In this document: in pieces, positions 1 through 12,248 of the stretch
How positions within the stretch are numbered: the stretch's first letter is position 1
Layout: each line of letters starts with the position of its first letter
Assembly (NCBI RefSeq): GCF_004135285.1
Contig: NZ_CP035494.1
Location: 2,852,001-2,916,000, forward strand
DNA length: 64,000 nt
Reading direction: 5' to 3'
Source of the DNA: Microbacterium protaetiae
GTDB lineage: Bacteria > Actinomycetota > Actinomycetes > Actinomycetales > Microbacteriaceae
The notes under the pieces: generated by a model
The model's input: only the letters and a program-made list of their open reading frames with translations
Databases searched by the model: none
Told to the model about the DNA's origin: nothing
Made by a program: the position numbers and the translations under genes

Positions 1-16
1 AAACTCATGTGATTTC

Positions 17-3120
<3,104 letters not shown>

Positions 3121-3202
3121 CACTTCAACGTTTTTGATGTACGCGTCCACTTTGTGGTTCTCGATGTGCGGTCGGGAATCTGATTGACATATCCATATTG
3201 TT

Positions 3203-3321
3203 TCGGCGGCCATAGCGAGAGGGAAACGCCCGGTGACATTCCGAACCCGGAAGCTAAGCCTCTCAGCGCCGATGGTACTGCAGGGGGGACCCTGTGGGAG
3301 AGTAGGACACCGCCGAACACT
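3203..3321 (+). rRNA. 5S ribosomal RNA
   Basis: About 119 nt with the 5S pattern: a TTCGGCGG 5' arm pairing with CCGCCGAA at the 3' end, the CGGTGACATTCCGAACCCGGAAG loop region, and GGGGACCCTGTGGGAGAGTAGGACACCGCC. It lies about 80 nt after the 23S gene in the usual 16S-23S-5S order, so this is the distal part of an rRNA operon. Confidence 0.97.
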
Positions 3322-3327
3322 TTTCAC

Positions 3328-3366
3328 CAGAAATGGCCACCCTCGAGGTGGCCATTTCTGTTTTTG
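3328..3366 (+). terminator. rRNA operon terminator
   Basis: Perfect 14-bp stem (3328-3341 with 3347-3360), loop CTCGA, followed by five T at 3361-3365. It is a textbook intrinsic terminator right after 5S, and the clearest one in the window. Confidence 0.95.
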
Positions 3367-3395
3367 CGGCAGAATCGGCAAGGTGAGGTATCGAC

Positions 3396-4703
3396 GTGGC
3401 TGAAGACGAAGAACGTCCGGGCGAAAGCCGTGGACGGGGTCAGGATCGGCGACGGTCGAGCGAGCCGCCGCGATCTCAGAAGGACGGCGCGCCGCGTGGC
3501 CGCGGCGCGGGCGATCGGGCTGATCGCAAGCCGTACGGCGATCGCAAGCCGTACGGGGATCGCAAGCCGTACGGCGATCGCAAGCCGTACGGGGATCGGA
3601 AGCCGTATGGTGATCGGCCGGCTCGTCCGGCGTCCGGGGATCGTGCTGATCGCAAGCCGTACGGTGACCGCAAGCCGTATGGAGATCGTGCCGATCGCAA
3701 GCCGTACGGTGACCGCAAGCCGTATGGTGATCGTGCCGATCGCAAGCCGTACGGTGACCGCAAGCCGTATGGTGATCGTGCCGATCGCAAGCCCTACGGT
3801 GATCGCACGCCTACGGGCCGCGGCGCGGAGCGCGGCGGCCGGCCGGCATACGATCGGAAGCCCCGAGTCGAGGGGCGGGACGACCGGCGGACGACGCGTC
3901 CGCCTCAGAGCGAACGGGCCGACCGTCCGCTGGATCCGGCGCTGCCCGACGACATCACGCCGCGCGATCTGCATCCCGCCGCGCGCAATGAGCTGAAGAC
4001 ATTGAGCAAGGAGAACGCCGAGCAGGTGGCGCGGCATCTGGCGATGGCCGCGCGTCTTATCGATGACGATCCGGCACGGGCGCATGAGCATGCGCTGGCG
4101 GCCTCTCGGCATGCCGGGAGGATCCCGGTGGCACGTGAGACCGTGGCGATCACCGCGTACGCCATCGGCGATTTCGCACTCGCCCTGCGGGAGCTGCGCA
4201 CGTATCGGCGGCTCACCGGGCGCGATGACCAGGTGGCGCTGCTGGTGGACAGCGAGCGCGGCATGGGACGGCCTGAGCGTGCTCTCGAGGAAGGGCGCGG
4301 CGTGGACCGGGCGGCACTTCCCACAGAGGTACGGGTGGGCCTGGCCATCGCGATGTCGGGCGCCTGGCTCGACCTGGGCAATGCCGAGCGTGCGCTGCAG
4401 GAGCTGGAGATCCCGGAGGCCGATCCCGCCCGCGCGTTCGAATGGAGCCCCGCTCTGTTCGCCGCGCGCGCGACGGTGTTCGAAGAGCTGGGACGAGACG
4501 CCGAGGCGGCGCGTTGGCAGAAGCTGGCCGACGTGGCCGCGCAGGCTCTGGATGAGGCATCCGGAGTCGACGAGAGCGAGGTCGTGGTCATCGAAGAGCT
4601 CGACGAGGAGGAACCGCGCAGCTCGACAGACACGCCTGCGGGCAGCGACGCCGCGTCTGAGTCGGTGAGCGAAGACGCCGCGCCCGGGGAAGGCGAGGCC
4701 TGA
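3396..4703 (+). CDS. Repeat-rich TPR-like protein
   Basis: 435 aa, function unknown; by position it matches the TPR-like Rv1691 family of actinobacteria. Start GTG 3396 has an AAGGTGAGG ribosome site at 3380-3388. The protein has three parts. Residues 1-165 are low-complexity, rich in Arg, Asp, Lys, Pro, Tyr and Gly, with 12 copies of DRKPYG between residues 43 and 135. Residues about 170-390 are helical and Ala/Leu/Glu-rich, with TPR-like helix pairs (for example GDFALALRELRTYRRL). The last 45 residues form a strongly acidic Ser/Glu tail. The basic disordered arm suggests nucleic-acid or ribosome binding, which is inference. Its stop overlaps the next start (TGATG). Such genes are sometimes labelled primosomal protein; nothing here supports that name. 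Confidence 0.85.
   Translation: MAEDEERPGESRGRGQDRRRSSEPPRSQKDGAPRGRGAGDRADRKPYGDRKPYGDRKPYGDRKPYGDRKPYGDRPARPASGDRADRKPYGDRKPYGDRADRKPYGDRKPYGDRADRKPYGDRKPYGDRADRKPYGDRTPTGRGAERGGRPAYDRKPRVEGRDDRRTTRPPQSERADRPLDPALPDDITPRDLHPAARNELKTLSKENAEQVARHLAMAARLIDDDPARAHEHALAASRHAGRIPVARETVAITAYAIGDFALALRELRTYRRLTGRDDQVALLVDSERGMGRPERALEEGRGVDRAALPTEVRVGLAIAMSGAWLDLGNAERALQELEIPEADPARAFEWSPALFAARATVFEELGRDAEAARWQKLADVAAQALDEASGVDESEVVVIEELDEEEPRSSTDTPAGSDAASESVSEDAAPGEGEA
3522..3800 (+). repeat. Coding minisatellite, 18-bp and 45-bp units
   Basis: Five tandem 18-bp units encode DRKPYG (3522-3611). They are followed by three 45-bp units encoding DRADRKPYGDRKPYG (3639-3683, 3684-3728, 3729-3773) and a partial fourth to about 3800. 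The second and third 45-bp units are identical in every base, so the array expanded recently at DNA level. All units are multiples of 3, so copy-number change keeps the frame. Confidence 0.95.
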
Positions 4704-5764
4704 TGCCGCTGTTCGGCCGCTCACCCCGCACGCCCACGCCCGCTCCCACGCCCACGCCCATGGACGGGGTCGACACTGTCTTGGCTGACCTGGACGGCGT
4801 CATCTACGCGGGCTCCGGGGCGCTTCCCCACGCTGTGGCGAGCCTGACCCGCGCGGCCGACGACGGAGCGCGGCTGGGCTACATCACCAACAATGCGTCG
4901 CGCACCGACGCGAACGTCGCCGCGCACCTGCGTGAACTCGGGCTCGCGCGCACGGTGCCCGAAGACGTCGTGACCAGTCCGCAGGCCGCGGTCCGGCTGC
5001 TGAAGACGATGGTGCCCGCTCCCGCGGTGATCCTCGTGGTGGGCGGCGAGGGCCTGACCTCCGAGGTCACCCGGGCCGGTTACACGGTCACCGGCAGCGC
5101 CGACGACGAGCCGGCCGCTGTCGTGCAGGGGTTCTCGCCCGACATCGTATGGACCCAGCTGGCCGAAGCCGCCTTCGCCCTGAAGGTTCCCGAAGAAGAG
5201 GGCGGCATCCCGTGGATCGCCACCAACACCGACTGGACCCTGCCGCAGGCGCGCGGCATCGCACCGGGAAACGGCACGCTGGTCTCGGCCGTGCACACGG
5301 CGGTCGGCCGGCTGGCCACTGTCGCCGGCAAACCCGAACCCGCGATCTTCCGCGAGGCGGTGGCGCGGTTCGGTGCGCGTCATCCCCTTTTCATCGGCGA
5401 CCGGCTCGACACCGACATTGCGGGCGCGCAGGCCGCCGGCATCCCCTCGGTACTGGTCCTGACCGGTGTCGACCGGCCCAAGCACGTGCTGGCGGCGCCG
5501 CCGACAAGCCGGCCCGATTTCATCCTCGAAGACCTGCGGCAGCTGTTCGAGCCGTACCCGGCCACGCAGACCGACGGCGACACGACCCGGGTGGGCGACG
5601 CGGTGGTACGCATCGACGGCGCCGATCTGCGGGTGCTGGATGCCGGATCCCGGCCGATCGACCTGGTTCGGGCGGGATCCGCCGCGGTGTGGAACTCGGG
5701 CCGCGCGATCTTCGGATTCCGCGTCGAGGACGCTTTGTACGCCGACCCGTTCGTGCGGCCCTGA
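4703..5764 (+). CDS. HAD-IIA sugar-phosphate phosphatase
   Basis: 353 aa, HAD superfamily class IIA phosphatase. Motif I is ADLDGV with the nucleophile D29 and D31, YITNN is the second motif, GKPEP carries the motif III Lys, and FIGDRLDTDIAGA is motif IV. A C-terminal extension of about 75 residues follows the core, as in M. tuberculosis Rv1692, reported to be a glycerol-3-phosphate phosphatase of lipid recycling. The same position next to a TPR gene and tlyA supports orthology; the substrate is inferred from that. It is translationally coupled to the upstream gene by TGATG. Confidence 0.9.
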   Translation: MPLFGRSPRTPTPAPTPTPMDGVDTVLADLDGVIYAGSGALPHAVASLTRAADDGARLGYITNNASRTDANVAAHLRELGLARTVPEDVVTSPQAAVRLLKTMVPAPAVILVVGGEGLTSEVTRAGYTVTGSADDEPAAVVQGFSPDIVWTQLAEAAFALKVPEEEGGIPWIATNTDWTLPQARGIAPGNGTLVSAVHTAVGRLATVAGKPEPAIFREAVARFGARHPLFIGDRLDTDIAGAQAAGIPSVLVLTGVDRPKHVLAAPPTSRPDFILEDLRQLFEPYPATQTDGDTTRVGDAVVRIDGADLRVLDAGSRPIDLVRAGSAAVWNSGRAIFGFRVEDALYADPFVRP

Positions 5765-5794
5765 GGCTTCCCAAGGCAGAGCGTGGTCCGGGGA

Positions 5795-5800
5795 TAGCAT
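5795..5800 (+). promoter_or_regulatory. Predicted -10 (TAGCAT) of leaderless transcript
   Basis: TAGCAT lies exactly 6 nt before ATG 5807, so transcription would start at or next to the A of the start codon. There is no ribosome site before this gene. No clear -35 is visible. It would drive the 49-aa gene, tlyA, nadK and recN. Confidence 0.6.
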
Positions 5801-5806
5801 GGGGAC

Positions 5807-5956
5807 ATGGAGCAGGACGAGCGCGACGAGCTGATCAGCAGGCTGCGGGTGATCGAGGAACAGCCCCTCGCTGAACGTGCCGACGCCTACGCGCAGCTGC
5901 ATGACGCCCTCGCCCGCGAGCTCGACGCCGGCCCGGCGACGCCTCCGGCCGCATGA
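5807..5956 (+). CDS. 49-aa conserved small protein before tlyA
   Basis: 49 aa, acidic and helical (begins MEQDERDELISRLRVIEEQ). It is similar in size and place to the small Rv1693 upstream of tlyA in M. tuberculosis. Function unknown. Its ATG sits 6 nt after a TAGCAT box and its stop overlaps the tlyA start (ATGA at 5953), so it is probably the first cistron of a leaderless tlyA-nadK-recN transcript. No membrane segment or cysteine motif is present. The heptad-like Leu/Ile spacing could form a short coiled coil. Confidence 0.8.
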   Translation: MEQDERDELISRLRVIEEQPLAERADAYAQLHDALARELDAGPATPPAA

Positions 5957-6753
5957 CACAGCGCCTCGATCAGGCGATCGCCGCACGGGGACTCGCGCGG
6001 TCGCGCACTCACGCGCACGCCCTCATCGCGCAGGGCGCTGTCACTCTCGACGGACGGCCTGCCCGCAAAGGCTCCGCACCGGTCAGCGACAACGCCCGCA
6101 TCGAGATCGTCAGCGCCGACCACTATGTGAGCCGCGCCGCGCACAAGCTCATCGCCGGCCTGGACGCCTTCGGGATCGAGGTGGCCGGTCGTCTCGCGCT
6201 CGACATGGGGGCCTCCACCGGCGGGTTCACGCAGGTGCTGCGTGAGCGCGGCGCCGCCCCGGTGATAGCCGTCGATGTCGGACACAACCAGCTCGCCCCC
6301 GAGATCGCGGCCGATCCCGACGTCATCGTGGTCGAGGGGTTCAACGTGCGGCACATGACGGCCGCATCGCTCGCCGGAGCGAGCGGCATCGTCGAGACCC
6401 CACGCGTGATCACCGGCGACCTGTCGTTCATCTCGCTGCGCCACGTGCTCGCTTCGGCACGCAGCGTCGCGGCACCCGACGCCGACCTGGTGCTGTTGAT
6501 CAAGCCACAGTTCGAGGTCGGTCGCACCGGGGTCAAGGGCGGTGTGGTGACCGCCCCGGTACTGCGCGCGGATGCCGTGGCCGAGGTGCTCTGGGCGGCA
6601 TGGGACGAAGGCCTGGGCACGTGCGGACTCATCGCCTCTCCGCTGACGGGCACCCACGGCAACCGTGAGTACGTGGTGCACCTGCGCCCGGCATCGGGTG
6701 ACGATCCGTCACAATGGATGGGCACCGTGAACGAATTGGCAGGGGGCTCATGA
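5953..6753 (+). CDS. tlyA: TlyA family rRNA 2'-O-methyltransferase
   Basis: 266 aa. TlyA methylates ribose 2'-OH groups of 16S and 23S rRNA (C1409 and C1920 in E. coli numbering); its loss causes capreomycin and viomycin resistance in mycobacteria. Residues 1-60 form an S4 RNA-binding domain (LDQAIAARGLARSRTHAHALI). Residues 61-260 are an FtsJ-like methyltransferase with the SAM loop LDMGASTGGFTQVL and the GDLSFISLR and KPQFEVGR motifs. Length is usual (about 265-275). It overlaps its neighbours by 4 bp on both sides. Confidence 0.96.
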   Translation: MTQRLDQAIAARGLARSRTHAHALIAQGAVTLDGRPARKGSAPVSDNARIEIVSADHYVSRAAHKLIAGLDAFGIEVAGRLALDMGASTGGFTQVLRERGAAPVIAVDVGHNQLAPEIAADPDVIVVEGFNVRHMTAASLAGASGIVETPRVITGDLSFISLRHVLASARSVAAPDADLVLLIKPQFEVGRTGVKGGVVTAPVLRADAVAEVLWAAWDEGLGTCGLIASPLTGTHGNREYVVHLRPASGDDPSQWMGTVNELAGGS

Positions 6754-7679
6754 CCGACGAGCAGCGCAGTATCCTCGTCGTCGCGCACGCCTTGCGCGAC
6801 GACACCGTCGAGGCGGCCACCCGGGTGATCCGCTCTCTGCACGACGCGGGAGCACAGCCGGTGCTGGCCGCCGACGACCGCGAAGAACTGGCGGTGAGCC
6901 GCAGCGAGTTCGCCGCCACGGCGGCCCTGGGCACCGATGTCACGGTCCACGACATCGAATTGGCCATCGTGCTGGGTGGTGACGGCACGATTCTGCGTGC
7001 CGCCGAGCTGGTGCGCGGGGGCACCGCCCCGATCCTGGGCATCAATATGGGACACGTCGGCTTTCTCGCCGAGATCGAGCGCGACGACATGGACGACGCG
7101 GTACGTCGGGTGATCTCGCGCGACTACCGGGTCGAGGAGCGCATGGCGTTGTCGGTACGGGTCAAAGATGCCGCAGGCCAGGTGATCTACTCGACGTGGG
7201 CGCTGAACGAGGCGACTGTCGAGAAAGCGAGCCGGGAACGGATGCTGGAGGTCGTGGTCGAGATCGACGGACGGCCGTTGTCGACCTTCGGATGCGATGG
7301 CATGGTCGTCTCCACACCGACCGGGTCGACCGCCTACAACTTCTCGGCCGGTGGCCCTGTCATCTGGCCGACCGTCGAGGCGATCGCCGTGGTGCCGCTG
7401 TCGGCGCACGCACTGTTCGCCAAGCCGCTCGTCGTCGGGCCCGAGGCATCCGTCGCCATTGAAGTACTCGAACGCACCAACGGGGTCGGCGTGCTGTGGT
7501 GCGACGGCCGACGCTCGCACGACCTGCCGCCGGGAGCACGGGTGATTGTGCGCCGCTCACTCGACCCCGTGCGACTGGCGCGACTGCACCCGGCCGCTTT
7601 CACCGACCGCCTCGTGCGCAAGTTCCGGCTGCCCGTGGAAGGATGGCGCGGCTCCGCGACGAGCGGAGCGTCGGCGTGA
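6750..7679 (+). CDS. nadK: NAD kinase
   Basis: 309 aa. Phosphorylates NAD to NADP in the cytosol, using ATP or polyphosphate in actinobacteria. Diagnostic motifs are present: LGGDGTILRAAEL, NMGHVGFLAE and the NAD-binding TPTGSTAYNFSAGGP. Start ATG 6750 overlaps the tlyA stop (ATGA); an upstream in-frame start would extend into tlyA and is not preferred. The tlyA-nadK-recN order is the same as Rv1694-Rv1696. Confidence 0.97.
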   Translation: MTDEQRSILVVAHALRDDTVEAATRVIRSLHDAGAQPVLAADDREELAVSRSEFAATAALGTDVTVHDIELAIVLGGDGTILRAAELVRGGTAPILGINMGHVGFLAEIERDDMDDAVRRVISRDYRVEERMALSVRVKDAAGQVIYSTWALNEATVEKASRERMLEVVVEIDGRPLSTFGCDGMVVSTPTGSTAYNFSAGGPVIWPTVEAIAVVPLSAHALFAKPLVVGPEASVAIEVLERTNGVGVLWCDGRRSHDLPPGARVIVRRSLDPVRLARLHPAAFTDRLVRKFRLPVEGWRGSATSGASA

Positions 7680-9367
7680 TCGAACAGATCCACCTGCACG
7701 ACCTCGGCGTGATCGCCGAGGCGACCCTGCCCCTCGGACCCGGCTTCACCGCGATCACCGGCGAGACCGGGGCGGGAAAGACCATGGTGGTCACCGGCCT
7801 GAGTCTGCTGCTCGGCCGCCGCGCAGACTCCGGTGCGGTGCGTGCCGGGGCTGCCCAGGCAGCCGTCGACGGGGTCTGGCTCGTGCCCGAGACCGGCGCG
7901 GTGGCCGACCGTGCGCGTGAGGCCGGCGGTGACCTCGAGCCGACCGGAGACGGACGCGCAGAGCTCTACCTCGGGCGCACGCTGACCACCGAGGGGCGCA
8001 GCCGCGCCACCGTCGGCGGCCGCAACGCCCCTGCGGCAGTGCTGGCTGAGCTGGCCGACGACCTGGTCGTGATGCACGGTCAATCCGATCAACTCAGGCT
8101 GCGATCGGCCAGTGCCCAGCGCGACGCGCTCGACCGGTTCGGCGGTGATCCGGTCGCCGAGGCGCTGACGGCGTATCGAAAGCGATTCACGTCATGGCAG
8201 GCCATCGACCGCGAGCTGACCGATCTCATCGCCCAGCGCGACGCCCGCGCGCGCGAGGCCGACGACCTTCGTGCCCTGATCGCCGAGATCGAGCAGACCG
8301 ATCCGCAGCCGGGCGAGGACGAGCAGCTGGCGGTGCGCGCCGAGCGGTTGGCCAACATGGAAGAACTGCGCGTGATAGCGGCCACCGCTCATGCCGCGCT
8401 GTCGGCCGACGATGACCGCCCCGACGTCAGTTCGTTGATCGGCGAGGTGCGACGACAGCTCGAGCGCGCCGCCGATCCGGCACTTGAGGAGTTCGTCGAC
8501 CAGGCCGCAGACATCGCATACCGCGCCGCCGACCTGGCCACCGGCCTCTCGGGGTATCTGGCAGACCTCGACGAATCCGGTCCGCAGGAGCTGGCGGCGG
8601 TGGAGGAGCGCCGTGCGCAGCTGACCGCCCTGGTGCGCCGGCACGGAGATCTGGCCACGGCTATCGATCTGCTGCAGACGGGCTCGGCGCGCCTTGTCGA
8701 GCTCGATGACGATTCCGAGCGCATCGACCGGCTTTCTGCTCAACGCGAGAGCGAGGCATCCGCCCTCGACGACGCGGCCGCCGCACTCACCGCCGCGCGC
8801 GTGGATGCAGCCGCGCGACTCGGCGCCGCGGTCACCGCCGAGCTGCAGGCCCTCGCCATGCCCGACGCCCACCTGCAGGTGACGGTGGAACCGGCACCCG
8901 GCTCGGTGTACGGGCGTGACGAGGTCGCCATTCTGCTCGCGCCGCACCCCGGTGCGCAGCTGCGTCCGGTGGCCCGCGGGGCATCGGGCGGGGAGCTCAG
9001 CCGCGTCATGCTCGCGATCGAAGTGGTCATCGCCGGCACCGACCCCGTGCCTACTTTCGTCTTCGACGAAGTGGACGCCGGGATCGGCGGGGCCGCGGCG
9101 ATCGAAGTGGGTCGCCGCCTGGCACGTCTGGCCGAGTCGGCCCAGGTCATCGCCGTGACCCATTTGGCCCAGGTGGCAGCGTTCGCCGGCAACCACCTCA
9201 CCGTGGTCAAGGCCAGCGACGGAACCGTGACGGCGTCGAGCGTGCGGCGGCTGGTCGGTGAGGACCGCGAGGCAGAGATGGCCCGCCTGCTGTCGGGGCT
9301 CGCCGATTCGGATGCCGCCCTCACACACGCCCGGGAACTGCTGGCGACGGCTGGCGCGCCGTCGTGA
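7676..9367 (+). CDS. recN: DNA repair protein RecN
   Basis: 563 aa SMC-like ATPase of double-strand break repair. The Walker A motif is GETGAGKT near residue 30, the central 150-360 region is rich in Glu/Arg/Leu (coiled-coil arms), and the C-terminal head has the signature ASGGELSRVML and Walker B TFVFDEVDAGIGG, followed by VTHLAQVAAFA. Start GTG 7676 overlaps the nadK stop (GTGA) and gives the standard N-terminus IEQIHLHDLGVI. Length is usual for RecN. Confidence 0.97.
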   Translation: MIEQIHLHDLGVIAEATLPLGPGFTAITGETGAGKTMVVTGLSLLLGRRADSGAVRAGAAQAAVDGVWLVPETGAVADRAREAGGDLEPTGDGRAELYLGRTLTTEGRSRATVGGRNAPAAVLAELADDLVVMHGQSDQLRLRSASAQRDALDRFGGDPVAEALTAYRKRFTSWQAIDRELTDLIAQRDARAREADDLRALIAEIEQTDPQPGEDEQLAVRAERLANMEELRVIAATAHAALSADDDRPDVSSLIGEVRRQLERAADPALEEFVDQAADIAYRAADLATGLSGYLADLDESGPQELAAVEERRAQLTALVRRHGDLATAIDLLQTGSARLVELDDDSERIDRLSAQRESEASALDDAAAALTAARVDAAARLGAAVTAELQALAMPDAHLQVTVEPAPGSVYGRDEVAILLAPHPGAQLRPVARGASGGELSRVMLAIEVVIAGTDPVPTFVFDEVDAGIGGAAAIEVGRRLARLAESAQVIAVTHLAQVAAFAGNHLTVVKASDGTVTASSVRRLVGEDREAEMARLLSGLADSDAALTHARELLATAGAPS

Positions 9368-12231
9368 GCGACGACGCCGGTAAACCCGGGCAGGCCCCAC
9401 CCGACGCCATCCGCATCGAGCGGCGGCGTCCCACCCCGCTCTACCGATGGCTCTCGAAGGTCCTGCTGCGCGTGGAGGGGTGGGTCCGCTCGCACGGATC
9501 GACGAACATGCGCTGGACGATGGGGTTCGGATGGGCCCTCATCATCGGTATCGGAGCACTGCTGCTGTTCGGGCCGGTGCTCAACAAGCCGCTCGGCTTC
9601 GACGACATCATGGGCTCGGCCCGGCACGCCGTCGACACCTGGATAGCGCGGTCGTTCAACGCCGAGTACACGCTGGCCCGCGATGCCGACGGCACACTGA
9701 GAGTCGACGTCACCGAGCGCATCACCGCTTTCTTTCCCGACGACGTCGATGAGTCGGGGCTGACACGGGTCATCCCCTCCGAGTACGAGTCGCATGACCT
9801 GCACCCGACGCTCGTGTCGGCGACCCTCGACGGGGCGACCGCGACAGTGACCACGGATGCCGCGGCCACACGCACCACGTTCGGCATCGACGGCGGCTCT
9901 CGGCTGCGCGGCGACCATGACGTGGTGCTGCGGTACACGCTGCGCGACCTGGCCTATCCCGCCGTGAACGAGTCGACCGGGCGGCAGGAGGATCTTCTCG
10001 AATGGAACGTGTTCGGTCCTGAGTTTCCGCACGGTGTCGCCGCGTCGCAGTTGACGGTCACGGTTCCGCGCGATCTCGTCGACGACTACTCGCGGCAACC
10101 GCGCGGGGGAATCGAATGGCTGCTGGCGGGCGACTCGTCGCAGCTTCATCCCGACAGCGAAACCGCCGATGCGGTCACCTACCGGGTTGCCAACGACCAG
10201 AACATGCCGCCCTACACGACGTTCTGGTTCCGCATGCCGTTCCAAGCGGGAACCTTCACGATGCCCGCACCCCCGTTCCTGTACTGGGTGCAGCTGATCG
10301 GGCCGTTCCTGCCGTTGCTGCTGCTGGCGGTCACCCTGCTTTTCTCCCTCGCCGCACGCGCCGTCGCCTGGGGCGACGCGCGAGGACGGGCGTGGTACGT
10401 GTACCGCGAGGAGCCCCCCGATGGAGTGTCGGCCCCGCTGTCGGCGCGACTGTGGCGCGCGGTGCTCGTCTCGCCGCTGGTGGATGCCCTGCACACCTAC
10501 AGGTCTTCGCCGAGCCCGGCGACCCGTCGCGCGCTCATCCGCTCGGCCAATCGCACCGGTCGTCTGGGGAATCTGCTGTTGGCCGGGACGCATTATCTGC
10601 AGGCGTCGGCATGGCGTGAGCAGTTCCGTCGCCGGTACCGGCGCGTGCCACGCGGATTCGTGCGTGACTCGTTTATCGGGGCTGCACTGGCGTGGACCGT
10701 GCTGCAATGGGGCCTCGTGCGCCAGCTGTCGTACCAGCTGCCGCTGTCGGTGTACTGGTGGCCGGTGGCTATCGTCGCCGTCACGACGATCCTCGCCGTC
10801 GCGATCCTCACGATCACCCTCAGCGCACGTCCGCTGACCCGCACCGGTGCACTGGTGAAGGAACAGCTGCTGGGCATGCGGCTGTACGTGCGGCAGACCA
10901 GCGCGGACGAGCGCACCACTCTGCGCGACCCGCTGCTGCCGTTCACGGTTCTGTTCGCGCCGGCGCGTCGCGCCGGTCGGCTGGTGCGCGAACTCATCGC
11001 ACGGGAGGGGCTGAAAGCCAAGGAGGCGGCGTTCGACCCCGATTTCGTCACCACCGGTCGCCTGGCGGTGCGCACGGTCGGAGTGCTGGCCGTGATGGCA
11101 GCCATCGCCGTGGCCATCTGGGTGCCGGCGAGCACGCGGCTGCCCGACGACGACATCATCTACCAGGACGAACTGCCCGGAAGCTACGGCTTCTTCGTCA
11201 CCGACTTCTCGTCGGAGGCGACGCTGACCACCGCGACCGGCGGACGGGTGAACCTGGAGGTTCAGGAGGACCTCACCGGCACCGTCACCGACGGGCACCG
11301 TGACGTGCCGCAGGTGCTGCGGCAGTGGCACGACGTGGTCGACGGCCACCGCATGGGCCTGACTGTCACGTCGGTCACCGTCGACGACGCGCCGGTGCCA
11401 TTCACACTGACCCGTGCGCAAGATCAGGCTCTGCTGCAGACGAAGATGCCCGACGAGTGGCCGGGGGACCACCACGTGGTCATCACCTACACCATCGACG
11501 ACCCGGTCGCGCAGGTCTGGCAAGACGGCACGTGGCGGCAGCAGCTGCGCTGGACCGCGTTGAACCCGGGGTGGAGCAGCGCCTGGCGAGGCGTCGACGT
11601 GGCGCCCGAGCGCGTCACCGTCGGGCTGACGGTGCCCGCCGACCTGGTCAAGGTCGAGATCGGCGAGACGGGATGGCTGGGCGGGCAGGGCTGGCCCGAC
11701 CCCGGCGTGCGCGACTTCGGTGACGCGACCACCGCGACCGGCGGCATCCATTATCACGAGGAGTTCACGCCCGACGAGTATGACCTCTGGCCGTACATCG
11801 ACACCGATGACGGCTCGTTCTCGTCGGCCGACGACCCACTGGGCGCACAGTTCCAGTTCGCCGCGGGCACGTTCGCGGCGGGAGCGCGCGCGCCCTTCAT
11901 CGCCGACGCTGTCGTGCGGGCTGTTCCGGTCGCCCTGCCGGTGCTGTTCGGGATGCTCGCCCTGGTCGCAGCCGTGGTGGCCATCTGGCCGCGGCGTGGC
12001 GGCAAACGCTCGCCCATCGTTCGGGATGCCGCACGGTGGCTGGCTCCCGGTGGCACGCTGGCGGCCATCATCCTTTTCGTCTGGGCGACGCTGGATCTCG
12101 AGGGCGGAGAACCCGCGTTCTTGATCCCGGCCGGCGCGGCGGTGCTGAGTCTTGTCGCGACGATCTGGGCGATCATCGCGACACGGTCGCGGAAGAAACC
12201 CGCACGCACCGCGCACCCAGGTTCGCGCTGA
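9364..12231 (+). CDS. Tandem DUF2207-like membrane protein
   Basis: 955 aa, uncharacterised integral membrane protein. A cytoplasmic N-terminus of about 50 residues is followed by a membrane segment (about 52-72), a large beta-rich outside domain (about 75-300), a hydrophobic hairpin (about 305-330), a cytoplasmic part and two further segments near 440-490. Then comes a region like the YciQ/DUF2207 C-terminal part ([12 protein letters not shown]), another segment near 565, a second outside beta-rich domain (about 590-830) and three C-terminal segments. The two outside domains share features such as a vertebrate-like ITxF/LTV strand pattern and WN-x-GP/LNPGW turns, consistent with an internal duplication (inference). 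Start GTG 9364 overlaps recN (GTGA). In M. tuberculosis this slot holds Rv1697-Rv1698 (SteA and a copper/cell-wall protein). Confidence 0.8.
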   Translation: MSDDAGKPGQAPPDAIRIERRRPTPLYRWLSKVLLRVEGWVRSHGSTNMRWTMGFGWALIIGIGALLLFGPVLNKPLGFDDIMGSARHAVDTWIARSFNAEYTLARDADGTLRVDVTERITAFFPDDVDESGLTRVIPSEYESHDLHPTLVSATLDGATATVTTDAAATRTTFGIDGGSRLRGDHDVVLRYTLRDLAYPAVNESTGRQEDLLEWNVFGPEFPHGVAASQLTVTVPRDLVDDYSRQPRGGIEWLLAGDSSQLHPDSETADAVTYRVANDQNMPPYTTFWFRMPFQAGTFTMPAPPFLYWVQLIGPFLPLLLLAVTLLFSLAARAVAWGDARGRAWYVYREEPPDGVSAPLSARLWRAVLVSPLVDALHTYRSSPSPATRRALIRSANRTGRLGNLLLAGTHYLQASAWREQFRRRYRRVPRGFVRDSFIGAALAWTVLQWGLVRQLSYQLPLSVYWWPVAIVAVTTILAVAILTITLSARPLTRTGALVKEQLLGMRLYVRQTSADERTTLRDPLLPFTVLFAPARRAGRLVRELIAREGLKAKEAAFDPDFVTTGRLAVRTVGVLAVMAAIAVAIWVPASTRLPDDDIIYQDELPGSYGFFVTDFSSEATLTTATGGRVNLEVQEDLTGTVTDGHRDVPQVLRQWHDVVDGHRMGLTVTSVTVDDAPVPFTLTRAQDQALLQTKMPDEWPGDHHVVITYTIDDPVAQVWQDGTWRQQLRWTALNPGWSSAWRGVDVAPERVTVGLTVPADLVKVEIGETGWLGGQGWPDPGVRDFGDATTATGGIHYHEEFTPDEYDLWPYIDTDDGSFSSADDPLGAQFQFAAGTFAAGARAPFIADAVVRAVPVALPVLFGMLALVAAVVAIWPRRGGKRSPIVRDAARWLAPGGTLAAIILFVWATLDLEGGEPAFLIPAGAAVLSLVATIWAIIATRSRKKPARTAHPGSR

Positions 12232-12237
12232 TAGAAT
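12232..12237 (+). promoter_or_regulatory. Predicted -10 (TAGAAT) of pyrG
   Basis: TAGAAT ends 8 nt before GTG 12246 and 11 nt before ATG 12249. Transcription should therefore begin at or within a few bases of the pyrG start. No Shine-Dalgarno sequence lies between. Confidence 0.6.
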
Positions 12238-12248
12238 CGAAGCCCGTG

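Noticed and set aside
3522..3800. CRISPR-like direct repeats
   Set aside because: Units are contiguous without spacers and lie in frame inside a coding region; no cas gene is present.
3324..4724. Frames of up to 466 aa antisense to, or shifted within, the repeat protein gene
   Set aside because: The repeat array opens several frames at once; only the 3396 frame has a ribosome site, a sensible helical domain and coupling to the next gene.
8740..12216. 1158-aa minus-strand frame opposite recN and the DUF2207-like gene
   Set aside because: Typical antisense shadow in high-GC DNA; the residue mix is Arg/Gly/His-rich with no domain, while the plus strand carries clear genes.
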